Positions 34,343 through 47,664 are shown, counted from the first letter of the stretch. The stretch is DNA of 64,000 bases from Entoloma clypeatum (GCA_963565915.1 OY751486.1:3844001-3908000), one strand, 5' to 3'. Program-made: numbers and translations. Notes: generated from the letters alone by a model not told the origin.

Positions 34343-37300
34343 CTACACGCCTGCCATTTTCTTGAGTGTGGCAAATTCTTCTTTGCCCGTGGCTTTGCAT
34401 AATGCATGGAATTTTGAGTTCGGGTCGCGAAGTAGCACTGACGGTCTAAAATCGTAGAGGAATATGTTAGAACCGCTTCAAATAATTGTCAAATACGACT
34501 TGCAGATCAAATTCAGCAATGTGGCCTTGATCGAGCAACATGACCTGTAACAAGAAATGCCATCAATCGGAGCCCCAGAAAGTCGCGATAGTCCACTGAC
34601 TCTATCATAGTCAATAACAGTGCGCAAGCGATGGGCAATTGTGAGGATAGTGCTCTCCGCGAACTCTCTGGTGTGGACGTTTGAGCCGAATAAATTTCAA
34701 TATCAAGAGGATGGCCTACGATCGGATTGTAGTTCCAATCAGTTCGTCCGTTGCATAGTCGACACTGAATGTTGAATCAGGGAAGTCTACCTGATTGTAA
34801 TTGCACCCTTGTTCAAGTGACCTACCTTGCTGTTGCCTACATTAAGGCATTGAGAGAATGATTGATAAGTAATAGATGACATTGACTGACCTCATCCATG
34901 ACCAGGACTTTCGACCGCTTGAGGATTGCTCTCGCCATGCAAAGCAGTTGCTTCTCACTTCAAGGATATTTGACAGATGAGCAGGGGAGCGGAACAAGAA
35001 AAGGTTACTTGTACCCTGTCGAGAAGTTCTCTCCACCTTCAGATACAGTGGAATCCAGGTTGCGGAAGACATTTTCGTTGATTGTTTCGGGATCCTCTGT
35101 AGCCGTTCCTTCCGCAGGTATCAGATGAACACGCCGAAGAGCCTCGAACTAAAAGTGATGAGTGAGATAAGAAACCAAAGACAGCAAGTCCAACTTACGA
35201 TTTCTGCATCTGTATATTCATCGAACACATCTAATGTCGATCGCAAGGTTCCACTGAGGATCGTAGGATCCTCTGCAGACCAATATCAGGAAAATCAAAG
35301 TCACAAACTGACAGAACACATACGAGGGATAATTGTCAGCCGGGTACGAAGATCTGTGAGTCCGACCTTCGCGATGTCAATGTCGTCCACGAGAATGCGG
35401 CCTTCCGTGGCCTCGACAAAGCGGAAGAAAGAAAGGGCAAGCGTACTCTTCCCTGAACCTGTTCGTCCTAGAATGCCCACCTGATCCCAAAAGTCGGTCA
35501 CGGGAAGCCTCATAAATCTGATAATTCCGTACCTTTTCTCCCGGGCGAATGCTGAAGTTCAACTTATGCAGGACGTCGGGCAATTCGGGCTGGCCGGGAA
35601 GGTAAACGCGGCATCTGGACGAGTTCAAAGAGCAAAACGTACAGCGTAGCGAATAACTAGGTCCTCGCATTCGATGGTACCGGCAGAGGGCCACGTTGCT
35701 GGTGGTCTTGGTTCGAGGAATTCCGGAGGTTCCTGTTTCAGCTCGGAATACTCTTTCACGCGCTCCAACGCAACCTGACGTACACGTAAGTCAGCAAACA
35801 TTAATAACGTGGTTCTGATCTTCACCATCGACTGTTCGAGACCGACGAAGCGGCGAACCATGAAGAGTAGGTCATTAGTGACAGTGGATGCGAACGCAAG
35901 GGCAAATCCGGCGAATGAAGCAGTGATACTTGGCGTGATCAGAGAAACGACGGCCGTAGCACCGAGAATCCCAGAGGACAGCAAGTTGAAGCGTACAGAG
36001 AGCCACCTGTTTACTGTGGGGCTGTGAGCAACTCGACGTGAAAAATGCGTGGAATCGGATCACCTCCCCACATCCAGTAATAAGGATTTGCGTTCTGTAA
36101 ATGTAGATGTAAATTCAACATTCACGCTTGCGGGCAGGGACTTACGGTGTCCACGCAGCGGAGCATATCTCGCAAGAACTTGGACGACGCGCCGAAAGCT
36201 CGGATGATAGTAACGCCTGCGATAGTCTCGCCATATATGGAATATAGAGGTGAACGAGTGACAGAATCTATGGATAGTTAGCGTGCAGAGCTAAAGGCTG
36301 ATGTTGAGGCGAACCTAATCGCCTCATGTCTCGCGAGGTTTGCCCGTAAATCTTGATAACAAAGTCAGAGAAGTCAAGCCGCGCTTCCAAAATTCATACC
36401 TTGGCAGCTACGAAGTCACAATGAATATTTCAGCGCACGATTGCACGATCGGAGAAGGCTTACGTACCATTATAGTACACCATCCCCAATATAGCAAGAG
36501 CAAAAATGAACAACGGTCCGCCCACGACGCTGACGGTCACTAGTGTAGTTAAGGCAGAAAGGGCGTACATGATGCTGCGACCAAAGTTATCGGATAGATT
36601 GCTGTCGATACCTATGACAAGTTGAGCAGTCAGAAACAGCGGGAGAACCAAAAGCCATCAGACCTTCGAAATCTTTTCCAAAGCGATTCAGCAAACGGCC
36701 ACGAGAAACAGTATCGTGGAACCGGATGTCGGCAAAAAGGACGGATTCGAGAAGCCTCTTGTATAACAGGGTCGAAGCGCGAATTGAACCATCGTACAGG
36801 ATGAACCAACGGATGGTCGTGATGATTAGACCTGCCGCCGAGATCGCAGCATATACGGCAATATAGAAGACAGGACTTCCGCTATCGCCCTCGACTTCCA
36901 CACTGGACCAATGCCTAGAACGGTTGTGTAGATAACGAGAAAGTAAAGCGTCACGGTACTAACCTTAGCCATCCATTTTCAAAGACTGGACTGAGGGAGG
37001 CGACGATGAGGACCGATATGAACAGTGTCCAATACCAGCCTTGTCCACATGCCCAAATATACGTCTTCCAAACATCGCGACCAATGCGACCAACCGCGCG
37101 TTTCTCCTCTTCGACGAGTTTTCGAGGTGGTTTTTTCAGCTGGGTCTTGATGTCTGGGGGTGAGGCGGCAACTGTCGAACTTGTTTCGGATTGTGGTTCC
37201 AATTCCTCGATGGTTTCCTCTACAGCATCCTCTTCCTTGTTATCTATTGCGCCAGTGGTTTGAACAAGGGTTCGAATGACACCTGATCCTTGGAATCCCT

Positions 37301-40300
37301 CGTAATCACCAGCGAATTGGACCCGTCCATTGTCGAGGGCTACGATATAGTTGGCTCCGGGTGCGCAAAGCTGTACATGATGTGAGACCAGAATGACAGT
37401 CCTCCCTTCCATGAGTTCGCCTTTCAAACATCGGTGGTAAAGGTGATGCGCAGTATGGGCATCCACTAAACAATAGATTAGGAATGACGATGGATGTTCA
37501 GTCATCTGGTTGAACACACCAGCGGAGAGTACATCGTCCAAAAGTAAGACTGAGGCGCGTGAATAGACAGCTCGTGCCAAAGACACTGTAAGATTATGAG
37601 ACAATTCCAATTTCATTTCGCAACCACGGATTACCTCGAGCCTTCTGACCGCCAGATAAGTTGACCTACAGGGGGGGTAAGACTACCCAAAGTATGTATA
37701 GATGTCGAAAACTCACCCCGCGTTCTCCAATTTCAGATTCATCTCCGTCCTCAAGGATTTCAAGATCGCTGATCAGTGCACAAACCTGCAACAATGATGT
37801 TAATCATCTAATCAAGAAAAGCGGCCGTCATTCCCACCTCCAGTGTTTTCTGATATCTCTCCTCATCGCAAGGCAGATTGAAAAGAATATTGTCTACATG
37901 GAAAATTAAGACACGGGAAAACCCTAAACTCTGACACTCACCTTTGATTGACGCGTTGCGCAGCCAGGCAGCCTTGAAAGCATAGTATCAGCTTTATGTC
38001 TTTCTGAACAAGGATTCACGGCTTTACCTGCGGCACATAGGCACATATCCCTTTAACAATCCAATCCTTCTTAGCGACATGCTGGCCCGCAAAAGATGCA
38101 ATGGCATCAGGAGGGGAGCGAGGACTGATGACCTGCCCAGTCAGGACGTCTGATTCACCCAGTAACGCTGTACAGAGCCCAGTATTGACACCAAGTAAAT
38201 GCCTTCAAACGTTGCAACGTACACAGAAGTAGCAGCGTCTTTCCCGACCCCAATTTTCCGCAAATGAGGGACAACTCCCCATGTGGGAAAGTTAGGCTCA
38301 TATCCATGAGCATGAACTTGTGTCTTGGCGTTGATGCTGCGGACGGTGTGGCGCTTGCACTTGCCAGGGAACGGTCTTGGGACCAAGTGACCGTGCAAGA
38401 TTGGAAAGCAATTGTGTCTGATTGCCGTTCGACAGGAGGAACGGGCTCCGTCTCCCCGCCATTCAAGTATTTTTCAATGCGACGAAGTGAAACCAAGCTC
38501 TGGAAATGCAATGGTCAGTAAAGTATATGGATCCAAGATTCTCTATCTGACCTGGAGCACATTAATGAATGTTTCTGGCAGTGCGTTGAGAGCAAATTTC
38601 ATTTCGTTAAAAACTAGGCAGGAGATAGGTCACAGAGCCGTGAATAGAGCAAGGAGAAAGTTCGATTTACCAAGGATCTAGAAGGTCCAAGTCAGCAAAT
38701 TATTGAGTATGTAGCAAAATGGACACCAACAGCAGTAAAAGCAATAGATGGCGTAAGGGTTTCTCTGCGAACGACGGCAAAGTGCCAGAATGTAACAAGA
38801 GTGACAAGGATTGGTGAGCCGTTCCTGGTGTATGGATCTCGTTAGTTTAGAACATGTCTTCCTTGAAATGATCCTACCAAATGGCATTCCATAGAGTCTA
38901 AATCGCTCATTTAGCACATATGCAAAGGAGAAGTTCCAAAAAGCAAACCTCGATTGAGTAATTAAGTTTCTGGTATTTGAGTTCCTTCTTGCGGATCTTC
39001 ATTACTTTTGTTTCGAAGTTACGTTCCCAGGCCATGAACTGCAAGGGAAATCGGCATCTTTGCATGTAATGAGGTATACAAGACCAACCTTGAGCATCCG
39101 TATACCTCCTAGAATCTGCCCGACTCAGTTGCTGGATTTAAGACATAAGAAGATTAGCCACGTACTTCATTCATCAATGCGACTCTTTCATCACGAGCCT
39201 TCATCAGATTTTCCTGAGCACCTATTTCAGGAAGAATAATCTATCGGGGAACCAACAAAAGGAGAAGGGGCATAATTGCGCACCAACTACAACTTTCCCA
39301 GCAAAATGATTCAGAGGAAGGAATAGACATGTCACTGCGAGTCCGAAAAAGCACGATACGCCTGGGTAAACAAGTATCAGAATAAGCGACGTGAAATAGT
39401 CTCCATGCTGACCTAGTAATTGATATAGGAAAAAGGTTCCAATAACGATTTCAATCGGGGAGTCTGGAATGCAGATGAGGGAAAACGTTATGAACGCCCT
39501 TAAAAAGGCACTCACCGACTAAAGCGAACATGTGCCAAGAGAATTCGCTGACCCGGTCGACATCCGTTGTCATTAACGTCATGATTTGAGCCTTGCTCGA
39601 GAAATCATCTTCATCTTTATCTCCTTTAGATTCTTCAGCTTTGCCGTCTTCATTGGTTTGCGCCACAGGGGCTGACGACGCGACATCTTTCCGTACCAGG
39701 GTTTTCGCGAAAAGAATGGAATTCATCTGGGTGCGGATGCGAACTTGGATCGTTGTCGTGGCAATCGACCATAATTGACCGGTCACTAGAAGAAACATCA
39801 TCAGTTTGCTGATCCGGTCTCCAACAGAAGGAAAAACAAAAACTTGCCCAGGGAAACCAAAGCATTGGAGAAAAATAAGCCGGCGACGTAAACCCATCCC
39901 CATCGAGTATCTTTCCTGGCTTCGTCCTTCTCAAGATAAGACACAAAGAGATTCAAGAATAACGCAGGACCGTAAAACAGGCAGGCAGCGACCGCCGCTA
40001 GGGAAAGCATAACTGTAATGACGAAAGCGTTAAGCCTCACAAGACGATACCCTAATCCCCAGCCAGAGCCTGGCTGAGGGGACCAGCGACCGACGCGGAA
40101 TTTTATTTCATGCATGGCGTGTTTCATCCTTGAATAGTTGACAGTCGCCCGCATGTTGGCAGGGACTATGGGCAGGTCACCTACTTCGAGGCTAGTGGCA
40201 ATGTTGCCGAGCCACACGACCTTTGTGGTGTAAGAGAACAAGAGATGGTCCCATACAGAGGCAGCTTTGAAAGAGAATTAGAGGAAGGATGAAGTCTGGT

Positions 40301-41074
40301 TCGCGCGAACTCACAGATGCCCCCTGAGACATTTTCCTCCGCCGTATTGGTTATTGACTGCACGATTTTCTCAGAATATATCTCCTCTGGACGGTAATGC
40401 AATGGAGGCCCAAGACGCGTCGTAATAGCGATCAAAGCAACAAGTGCATAAAGGACGAGTCTGGCATGTCCAAGAATGCGCAATGCTGGTACGTCCTTGA
40501 TGAACATGCTCGTCACCGGAGATGAGTCTGGTAAGATAGCATTTATCCCGAGCAAGGTGGTGGCGAATGTAGAGAGAGCCGCCAGATGAAGGACATATTT
40601 GGAATGATCATGCGTGGTATTTTGAATGACAGAGCGAACGGCGAGAACGACCAGATAGATGGAGAAACCAGCGTGAACGATCGGGACGACGACATCTGCT
40701 GTTTCACGGTCGGTCAGAGCCCAACCCAGGGATATCGCGTCGATAACCAGAACGGCTGCCAGCAATAGCGACATTGCGATTTTTCTCCACCTCATCTAAA
40801 CAATATTCAAGTTGCTTTTTTTTTTTCCTCCAGAGATGAAACTTAAACTTACCCTGGTCCAGAACGCGTCTGGGTCTATGGGGTATCCATCCAGTGCATC
40901 CACTGCAGTCGTAACTTCAAACGGGTCGTGGCTGCGCAACGCATCCTCGGACTCGTCGACATGGGTGGGCAGTCGGATTTTTCCTTCCTTCGTGCGTGTA
41001 ACATAAAAAAACAACAAACTTGCGAGCGCCGTTGCAGCGAGAGCAATCGACAATGCCAAATGGAACCGAGGCAT
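34343..41074 (-). CDS. ABCC-family (MRP-type) full-length ABC transporter
   Basis: ATP-driven exporter of conjugates or xenobiotics at the vacuolar or plasma membrane. Layout in transcription order: an extra N-terminal membrane domain (41074 to about 40200), TMD1 (about 39950-38800), NBD1 (about 38500-37290), TMD2 (about 37000-35790) and NBD2 (about 35690-34343). NBD1: Walker A GKLGSGKT, signature LSGGQ, Walker [16 protein letters not shown]2: Walker [10 protein letters not shown], signature NFSTGQ, Walker B VLVMDEATASVD, switch His in [13 protein letters not shown]1 has Asp where NBD2 has the catalytic Glu, the usual ABCC asymmetry. About 30 or more short introns; an 11-nt exon (34826-34836) encodes part of the NBD2 DEATAS motif. 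The linker after NBD1 is acidic. Substrate unknown. Confidence 0.92.
34826..34836 (-). other. 11-nt microexon of the ABCC gene
   Basis: GCAACAGCAAG between acceptor GTAG and donor GTAGGT. It joins ATGGATGAG before it and TGTCGACTAT after it to read MDE-ATAS-VDY. The following intron is 61 bp. Confidence 0.88.
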
Positions 41075-41603
41075 CGGTGATGGAAGCCTGCGCAGGAAGA
41101 AAAGTCGGGTTCTGAGGCACTCTGTGGCGTGTGCCTTCTTTATTAAACTCCTGCTGGCAACAGAAATCGAGTCAGATAACCTGAACTAACCAGCAGATGA
41201 TTGTCAACGGAAAGAACAAACCCAGGCAGGGTCGTTTGATTAGTCACGACACCAACAGAATCAGAAAGTGCGACTCGGACTCGCTTCCATCACTCATACC
41301 AACCACTACTAGGTCCACTACAGTACCAATGATCGAGCTGTACTTCGAGCTGCACTTACTGATCCTTGGGCACAAGCTGGAGTAGCATCAAGGTTTTTTT
41401 TTTCAAAGCTGCTGCTGCTACTTATAAGTATTCCCGAATCTTCGTATTATCCACGGACCACCCGTTGAGAAGTTCAAGCCGGGAATTATGCCCCATATAC
41501 CCGAAGTTCAGGCAGTTCATAACACCCACTGTCATTACATTACCACCAGAATTATGATATATCATGTACAAGCGAACGAGACCCAAAGGATTGCGAAAGA
41601 TAT
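41075..41603. other. Intergenic: ABCC upstream region
   Basis: 529 bp between the ABCC start and the sphingomyelinase stop, both minus. Presumed ABCC promoter. No gene seen. Confidence 0.5.
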
Positions 41604-44443
41604 TCACCAGTCATTCTTTACTCTCTGATATGCTTCGCGAAGACGTCTCTGAAGTTGGTCGAGTTCTGGGACTTTGCTTGCGCCTATAGTGGGGTCCCGC
41701 AAGGTGAGCGATCGAGGAATGGGGCCAACAATGATACGCACAAATGCTGCAGGAAGTTTCCCGAAGATGTCCGCAACGCTCGTGCCCTCGCAAGACTCGC
41801 TACGTGGGGCAGAACTGTTATCAAACGACTCATCAGATCTCTTGAAACTGGATCCAGGAGTCGTCACAGCCTGGGAGGCGCAAAACATGTCGATCAACAA
41901 CTCTGATACGACGATTGAAATCAGCACATACACAATTGTTCTCGGCACGCAGACCTCTCAATCCGCAGATTGTAGTGGCCCGGCATGTCCCGGTGCATGG
42001 AATGACTTCGACACCGCGGCTCAAGAACGTGTTGTAATTCTGGAATGCTTTGTCGTTGGTCTCGAAAGCTTCAGTGACTCGATGCCAGAACGATGGTGTG
42101 AGTGCCCCTGTTGCACTTAAATTAGCCAATGGTCCGTATGTGGCGCGGACGCTGTAATACAAGTTCCATGTCGCTGGATGAAAAAAGCAGGTGAGTCTCA
42201 TACTGAAAAAGAACAAGAGAAAACGAACGGTTTGTTTGGAACGACGCGCTGGTGACGTCACCTTGCGATGATCATTTACATTGAGTGTACTTTCCTCTAG
42301 ACGCAAGGGAAAACTCACCGCTATAAACATGGACATCCATGAGCTCATAGGTATCAGGATCGACATCATAGACCTTGAATGCGGGGTTTCCGTCTAATCA
42401 GTCGCCCCAGTCAGACCAACATATCTCCAAAGGTGAGAATCAAAAGTACGACTGACTCCTTGGTGTGAGTGATGGCGCAATCATCGCAACGTTAACTGCA
42501 TTATCAGCAGTTCGTTTCGAATAATCCGAATACGCAATCTGGAATTGATCCTAGACTCAAGAGGCGGATTAAACACGACATTACTGATAGGGCACTGATC
42601 CAATTCACCAAGTGGCTGTGACCATAGAACTGACCAGCGATTGTGTTCTTATAGCGTTGGACGACTTGATCGAAATAGTTGGACTACACAACAGATCGCA
42701 AACTGAGTAATGTAGCAGTGGGTGTTTTCTGGATAAAAACGAACCTGATCCCATAGTGTGTCGGGACTGCCTGGGGGCATATGTCCGATAATCCAGGCTC
42801 GTTGACCGGCATCTTCTGCTTCTTGCAGCTGCTGCACTGTGAATCCAATGATACCATTCGGATCGGGTCTACATCAGAGGAGCTTTCAGCTTGTCCACCA
42901 GGGCCTCAAGAGCAGACGGGAACGCACTGGAAATCATCGCTGTCGAACAACCAGAAGCTTCAAACCGATATCAGCAAAAAGGGGGGTCGAATTTCGGGCT
43001 CAGAACCTACTTCAACTTATACCAGTAGACGGTGTTGATCGAGATGATTCTGCAATCAACTACATCAGCAGCGACTTTAAAACGGTTCGAAAAGAGGACG
43101 AACCGCAAGTTGGTGCCTGGCACGACCTTGCCGTAACTCCCAGAATACTGATGTATTTGACTTGTGGCAGTTGAATCGAGCCACGGCTGAACAAAATTGT
43201 GAACATCGTTAGCGACCATGGTCTGCAATGATGCTCACCGTCCAACCCGCAGCTTGCGTGTCGAACACCCATTGAGCATCGGAAGCATGGCCGCTTGTGG
43301 TGTTTCGAGGGAACAAATTCACGGGCGCGGCTTCACTATGGAAAGATGAACGAACAACGTAACAAAGTAGCCATGGATAAAGCTCACTGGTTTCCTAGAT
43401 TTGGAAAGACGATTGACGCGAGATCTCGAAGATGAGAAAGATCACGAACCGATGGCAGGGTAGACCGGGCTCTTCAGATACTGCTGCATCTCGTTATTGA
43501 ATAGTTGCATGTCATTCACGTTGTGTCTGTTGACAAAACGTCAATTGCAGTCCTACCTTCAAAAATTGACCCTCGCAATCGCGACCTACGTTTCGTTGAC
43601 AGACCAGATAGCAGCTAAGCAGATCAATACCTTCAAGATGTTTTTGCGAGGAAAGAAAAGTAATGTGTACCTTCGACGACGTCTCCAGTGAAAATCGAGA
43701 AAGTGTTGCTCGGCAGGGACTGAAGCATTGAATGAACCAAGGATGGCGGCGTATCGCAGTGGAGACTGCCCTCAGGCCCAGCGGGAGTGGTAACCTTCGT
43801 GTTGTTGGTATAATTTCTGCAACAGATAGGCTTCTTGCAAACAGCGTCCGAGCCCACCTAAAGAGCAAACAGGGTCAGCTATCCGCCTCGTATATGCGTC
43901 GTTCAGAAGGCACTTGCGGTATATGATCGGTCAATATGTGCGTCGCTGAAATGGCCGACCTTGAAGGGTGCGTTTCCTTTGGACACCCATGACTTGGGGT
44001 TTGTCGGGGCTGGTTTCGGGAAAGGGATCTTGTACGGGATGACGGCTGGTGACTGACAGAGGCTAAGGAGAGAATTGCAGAATTTGGTGGAGGTGTTTTT
44101 GAATGGCGAAATGCTTCTCAAAACCTGCGCGAGGACAGGACCTTGTTCTTGAAGGACCCCCGAACATACATCCTCGTCTTCTACCTGCGTTCCTGTTCGA
44201 GTCGTTCAGGATACAAAGCAGGGCTCAAATACGCACGCCAACTCGTTTACAGACTTCCGTGAAAATGTTCATAAAGGCAGAATCGCCAGTCCGAGCAACA
44301 CCTTGAAGCGGGATCAGAAGGGCATGGCAAGTACCACAGCTGGCAGCGTTTTCGATGGCGCTGACAACATCGTCAACAAGGCTTCCATGCACAAGAGCAC
44401 ATGAGGAAAATAAGAGCGCAGTCAATGATGTCAAACCGAACAT
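41604..44443 (-). CDS. Secreted acid sphingomyelinase-like phosphodiesterase
   Basis: Zn-dependent calcineurin-like phosphoesterase that would cleave sphingomyelin or related phosphodiesters outside the cell. An N-terminal signal peptide (about 1-20, ending ALVHG) leads into a saposin-B type region with paired Cys (CGTCHALL; FCNSLLSLC). The metallophosphatase motifs occur in order: FSDAHIDRSY, IFTGDVVEG, AIGNHEAAPVN, IIGHMPPG and FYGHSHLDQF; then GNPAFKVYDVDPDTYEL follows. The C-terminus contains CTGTC and CGL cysteines and ends in RVKNDW. There are many short introns; the GNHE motif depends on a 7-nt exon (43388-43394). It sits directly upstream of the ABCC gene on the same strand; no functional link is shown. 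Confidence 0.9.
43388..43394 (-). other. 7-nt microexon of the sphingomyelinase gene
   Basis: GAAACCA between acceptor TCTAG and donor GTGAGC, flanked by introns of 55 bp (43395-43449) and 52 bp (43336-43387). Together with GCCATCG before and TGAAGCC after, it spells A-I-G-N-H-E-A. Confidence 0.88.
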
Positions 44444-44939
44444 CCTGTGTCACAGACTTCAGGACGTTCGTGACTGGAAAGTAGATGGAGGTCGATCACG
44501 GAATGTAGATGTCGGCCCCTGTTCTCTACCATTGGGTTTTATGTATGGGCGGCTCGGGGACGGGAGCTTTCTTGCAGTTCTGTCAGATCAGAAATCGTAG
44601 TCACGTAGTTGGGCGAAACATATGGTGGTTTCCAGAAATAGACAGGGGCCCATGAGGGATCAATTTTGATCTTGGGCGGAAACTGGACATCGAGAAACGT
44701 TTGACCCTGAATTTAGCAGCAATCATTGGAACTTTTGTGGTAAGGTGTGGTCGGCAGGCACACAACCGGCAGCCCGTCCAAGTTTTTCAAGTGAAGTTAT
44801 GGTTGCGCAGAACGCGTCAAGTGTCGATCCTGTCAGGCTGTCTGAATGAGAGCGCGTTAACGCTTGAGGCGACGCAAATATTGCTAGGCAGCGGAGTGAC
44901 CGTGGTCGCGGAATGCGATGGCGACAGAACGAAATTCAC

Positions 44940-44956
44940 ACGAGATTGAATCTCGT
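44940..44956. repeat. Perfect palindrome ACGAGATT-G-AATCTCGT
   Basis: Two 8-bp arms around a single G. It could be a regulator site of either divergent gene; no factor can be named. Confidence 0.5.
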
Positions 44957-44980
44957 CCCGGGCGATGTATAGTATGTGAT

Positions 44981-44994
44981 ACATACATACATAC
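44981..44994. repeat. Microsatellite (ACAT)3.5
   Basis: Short tetranucleotide run, seen directly. Confidence 0.8.
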
Positions 44995-45542
44995 TTAGAT
45001 CCGGTATGTATTATGTGACCACGATCATCGATGTGCGGGACTTAATCGTTACAGTCACTATTTCAGATTAGAGAACAGGCGTACTTACCTGCTTGTGTCC
45101 GATCTTCGAGTCTCCAGAGTGAAGTTCAGTGTGAGGAAACATACACTTGGAGTTTGCGAGAGTCGCCAAGAGTTCTCCAAGAGTACTGTTGGCGGTCACG
45201 TGTCTGCGTTCCTACTATAGAAAAGCCCGAAAGTCGAACCAAAATTTTTCTGGAACCATCGATGCAGCAGCCGTGTTGCACTCTGCGGTTGTGTCTGCCC
45301 GGCGACCGCCAGAGTAACGGAGCGATGGAAGACGGAGGGCAGCGTCGTGTCAGTCTACTGCTACGATGCTGATTTTTCTGTGGCCAACACTTTTTACGAC
45401 TGTTCTGATACTATGGATTCGAACATAGTAGTTGGTCTGAAAGTACAGTTATGGCGTTGTTGAGTTATTTGCACCGACCCTTGCAATTAAGTATAATTAT
45501 AAGAAGCGGGGAGTCAGTGGGGAATCGCTGACTGTAAGTACC

Positions 45543-47137
45543 ATGTCGCACGTCTTCAGGCGGTTGTCCTCGACGATCGCCATCAAACCTGGTCCTCCAA
45601 AAGTCCATCACCATGGTCCTCTCCCCTCCACCTCCTTGCCCTCCGGTTACCTCCTCACAGGCATCCACGCCGGCGTAAAGAAGGACCCAACCCTCCTCGA
45701 CCTCGCCCTCATCATCTCCACGTCCGCCAAGCCCCCCTCCGCCGCCGCCTGCTTCACCCGCAACGCCTTCAGAGCCGCCCCCGTCCTCGTCTCCGAACAC
45801 GTCCTCAAGCAGAACGCTGGCCGCGCCCGTGCCATCGTCGTCAACAGCGGATGTGCAAACGCCGTCACTGGACGACAGGGCATGGACGATGCCTGGGCCA
45901 TGGTCCGTGAAACTGACGCACTCCTCCCTCCGATTCAATGCAGCAAGCCAGAGAACGAGACTCTCGTCATGTCGACAGGCGTAATTGGCCAGAACCTCCC
46001 CATATCCAAGGTCGTAGCTGCCATACGTTCTCAAAAAATTACCGATCCTACTGGTGGCCTCGCCGCCGACTTTCCTGCATGGGAGCGCGCCGCAAAGGCC
46101 TTCATGACTACGGACACGTTTCCCAAGCTTCGCTCCCGGGTGTTCACCATCGGCGGCGTCGAGTACCGGATGGCAGGCATGGACAAAGGCGCAGGCATGA
46201 TTCACCCCAACATGGGTCCCGCTGGAACCTCTTTCAGCAATGCCACCAAGCAGCTCCACGCGACGCTCCTTGGTTGCATATTCACAGACGCCGCCGTCTC
46301 GCCCCGGAGTCTCCAGAGCGCCCTCACATATGCTGTTGACCGCAGCTTCAACTCTATCAGCGTTGACGGCGACATGTCGACCAATGACACAATCATAATC
46401 CTGGCTAATGGCGCTGCTGCAGGTGCAGACCCAAAAGAGATTGACGAGGAGACAGATAAAGAGGACTATGAGATTTTCAAAAAGGAACTAACCGAGTTCG
46501 CTATAGATCTCGCGAAGCTCGTTGTCAGAGATGGAGAAGGAGCCACAAAATTCGTCACAGTTACCGTCAAAGTAGGACCATCATTTACTCTTCTTTCTCG
46601 CTCTATGCTAACAATTTCCCGCCAGGGCGCACCCTCATACAATGACGCTCACAGCATTGCATCCCGGATATCCACCTCCGCCCTCGTCAAAACCGCCCTC
46701 TACGGTGAAGATGCCAAGTATGTTCCTCCCATCTCTACATAACTACTGACTCCTCATTAACATCTCGATAGCTGGGGTCGCATCCTCGCTGCCACTGGCT
46801 CCGTCCCTCTCACGCCTCCAACACCGACGTCTCCGGCCCCAACCATCGACCCCACTAAAGTAAGCGTGACCTTCATCCCGTCTGACGGGACCACTCCCCT
46901 TTCCGTCCTCGTCAATGGCGAGCCGGAGAACGTCGACGAAGTGCGTGCGAAGGAAATCCTGAGCCTCGAAGACTTTGAGTTAGAAGTAGACCTCCGCATG
47001 GGTGGAGATGGTGAAGCAAAGTATTGGACTTGCGACTTTACCTATGTCAGTTCCGGGGTCCTCATTTTCTTGAACGTGTCCTAATCATTGTTACTTTCTA
47101 GGACTACGTCAGGATTAATGGTGACTACAGGAGTTAA
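45543..47137 (+). CDS. Arginine biosynthesis bifunctional ArgJ (ornithine acetyltransferase), mitochondrial
   Basis: Transfers acetyl from N-acetylornithine to glutamate (cyclic arginine pathway) and may also use acetyl-CoA. Four exons: 45543-46571, 46626-46717, 46772-47045 and 47102-47137; phases agree and give 476 residues. An Arg/Ser-rich start (MSHVFRRLSSTIA) suits a mitochondrial presequence. Motifs: IVVNSGCANA, GVIGQNLP, DKGAGMIHPNMG and HATLLGC, with Thr241 as the predicted autocleavage nucleophile separating alpha and beta chains, then SISVDGDMSTNDT. The C-terminus is DYVRINGDYRS. The insert between MIHPNMG and HATLLG is normal for fungal forms and is not an intron. Confidence 0.95.
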
Positions 47138-47664
47138 AGATAAACCAATGTCTTTGAACCGGACCACTTCACTGTACTTTCATGTCGAGCGTGAGGCAAG
47201 CCATCGGTCATAAATTGCATTGTTTCTCATGATATCGCTGTCCCGGTCACCTGGTGGCTGCTCGTGGTTTGTTAATGTGATACCCTTAACCTCACAAGTG
47301 TCTTCCGCGAGGATTCGGGCGGCACTGCCATATGCCATCGGTGTGTGGAGTTGAACCTTCCCTCATGGTGGCTCCCAAATCAGAAAGGGACAACCGATTC
47401 TCTGCTAAGGTGGCCCCGCAGGCTCTCTCGAGTCTCGAGAATGGCCTGGCGAGCGCCGAGAATCCATCAGTGGCACAATCCACGAGGGTCTGGATTGCAT
47501 TCATACGTTTTGGTATTAGAAATACACTGGTATACATAATAGATATGATGCGGTAATGTCGCTATCTATACCTAGACGACATCTTGAGAATAAAGCGAAG
47601 GATAGAGAAAGACAACACACTAAGGGCAAGATAGAATGGATAAATAAAGACGGGACAGTCCAAT
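47138..47664. other. Convergent intergenic, ArgJ / H2B
   Basis: 527 bp between two stop codons. Short frames on both strands appear random. Confidence 0.5.

Larger units (their letters stand above)
44444..45542. other. 1.1-kb intergenic region between divergent genes
   Basis: Between the starts of the sphingomyelinase (-) and ArgJ (+) genes. Contains a 17-bp palindrome and a short tetranucleotide run. Small frames have no recognisable content. Confidence 0.5.

Noticed and set aside
45465..46259. 264-codon minus ORF
   Set aside because: Antisense shadow of ArgJ, caused by its GC-rich third codon positions.
46201..46262. Possible intron between MIHPNMG and HATLLG in ArgJ
   Set aside because: The segment is in frame, splice sites do not fit, and fungal ArgJ proteins normally carry such an insert.
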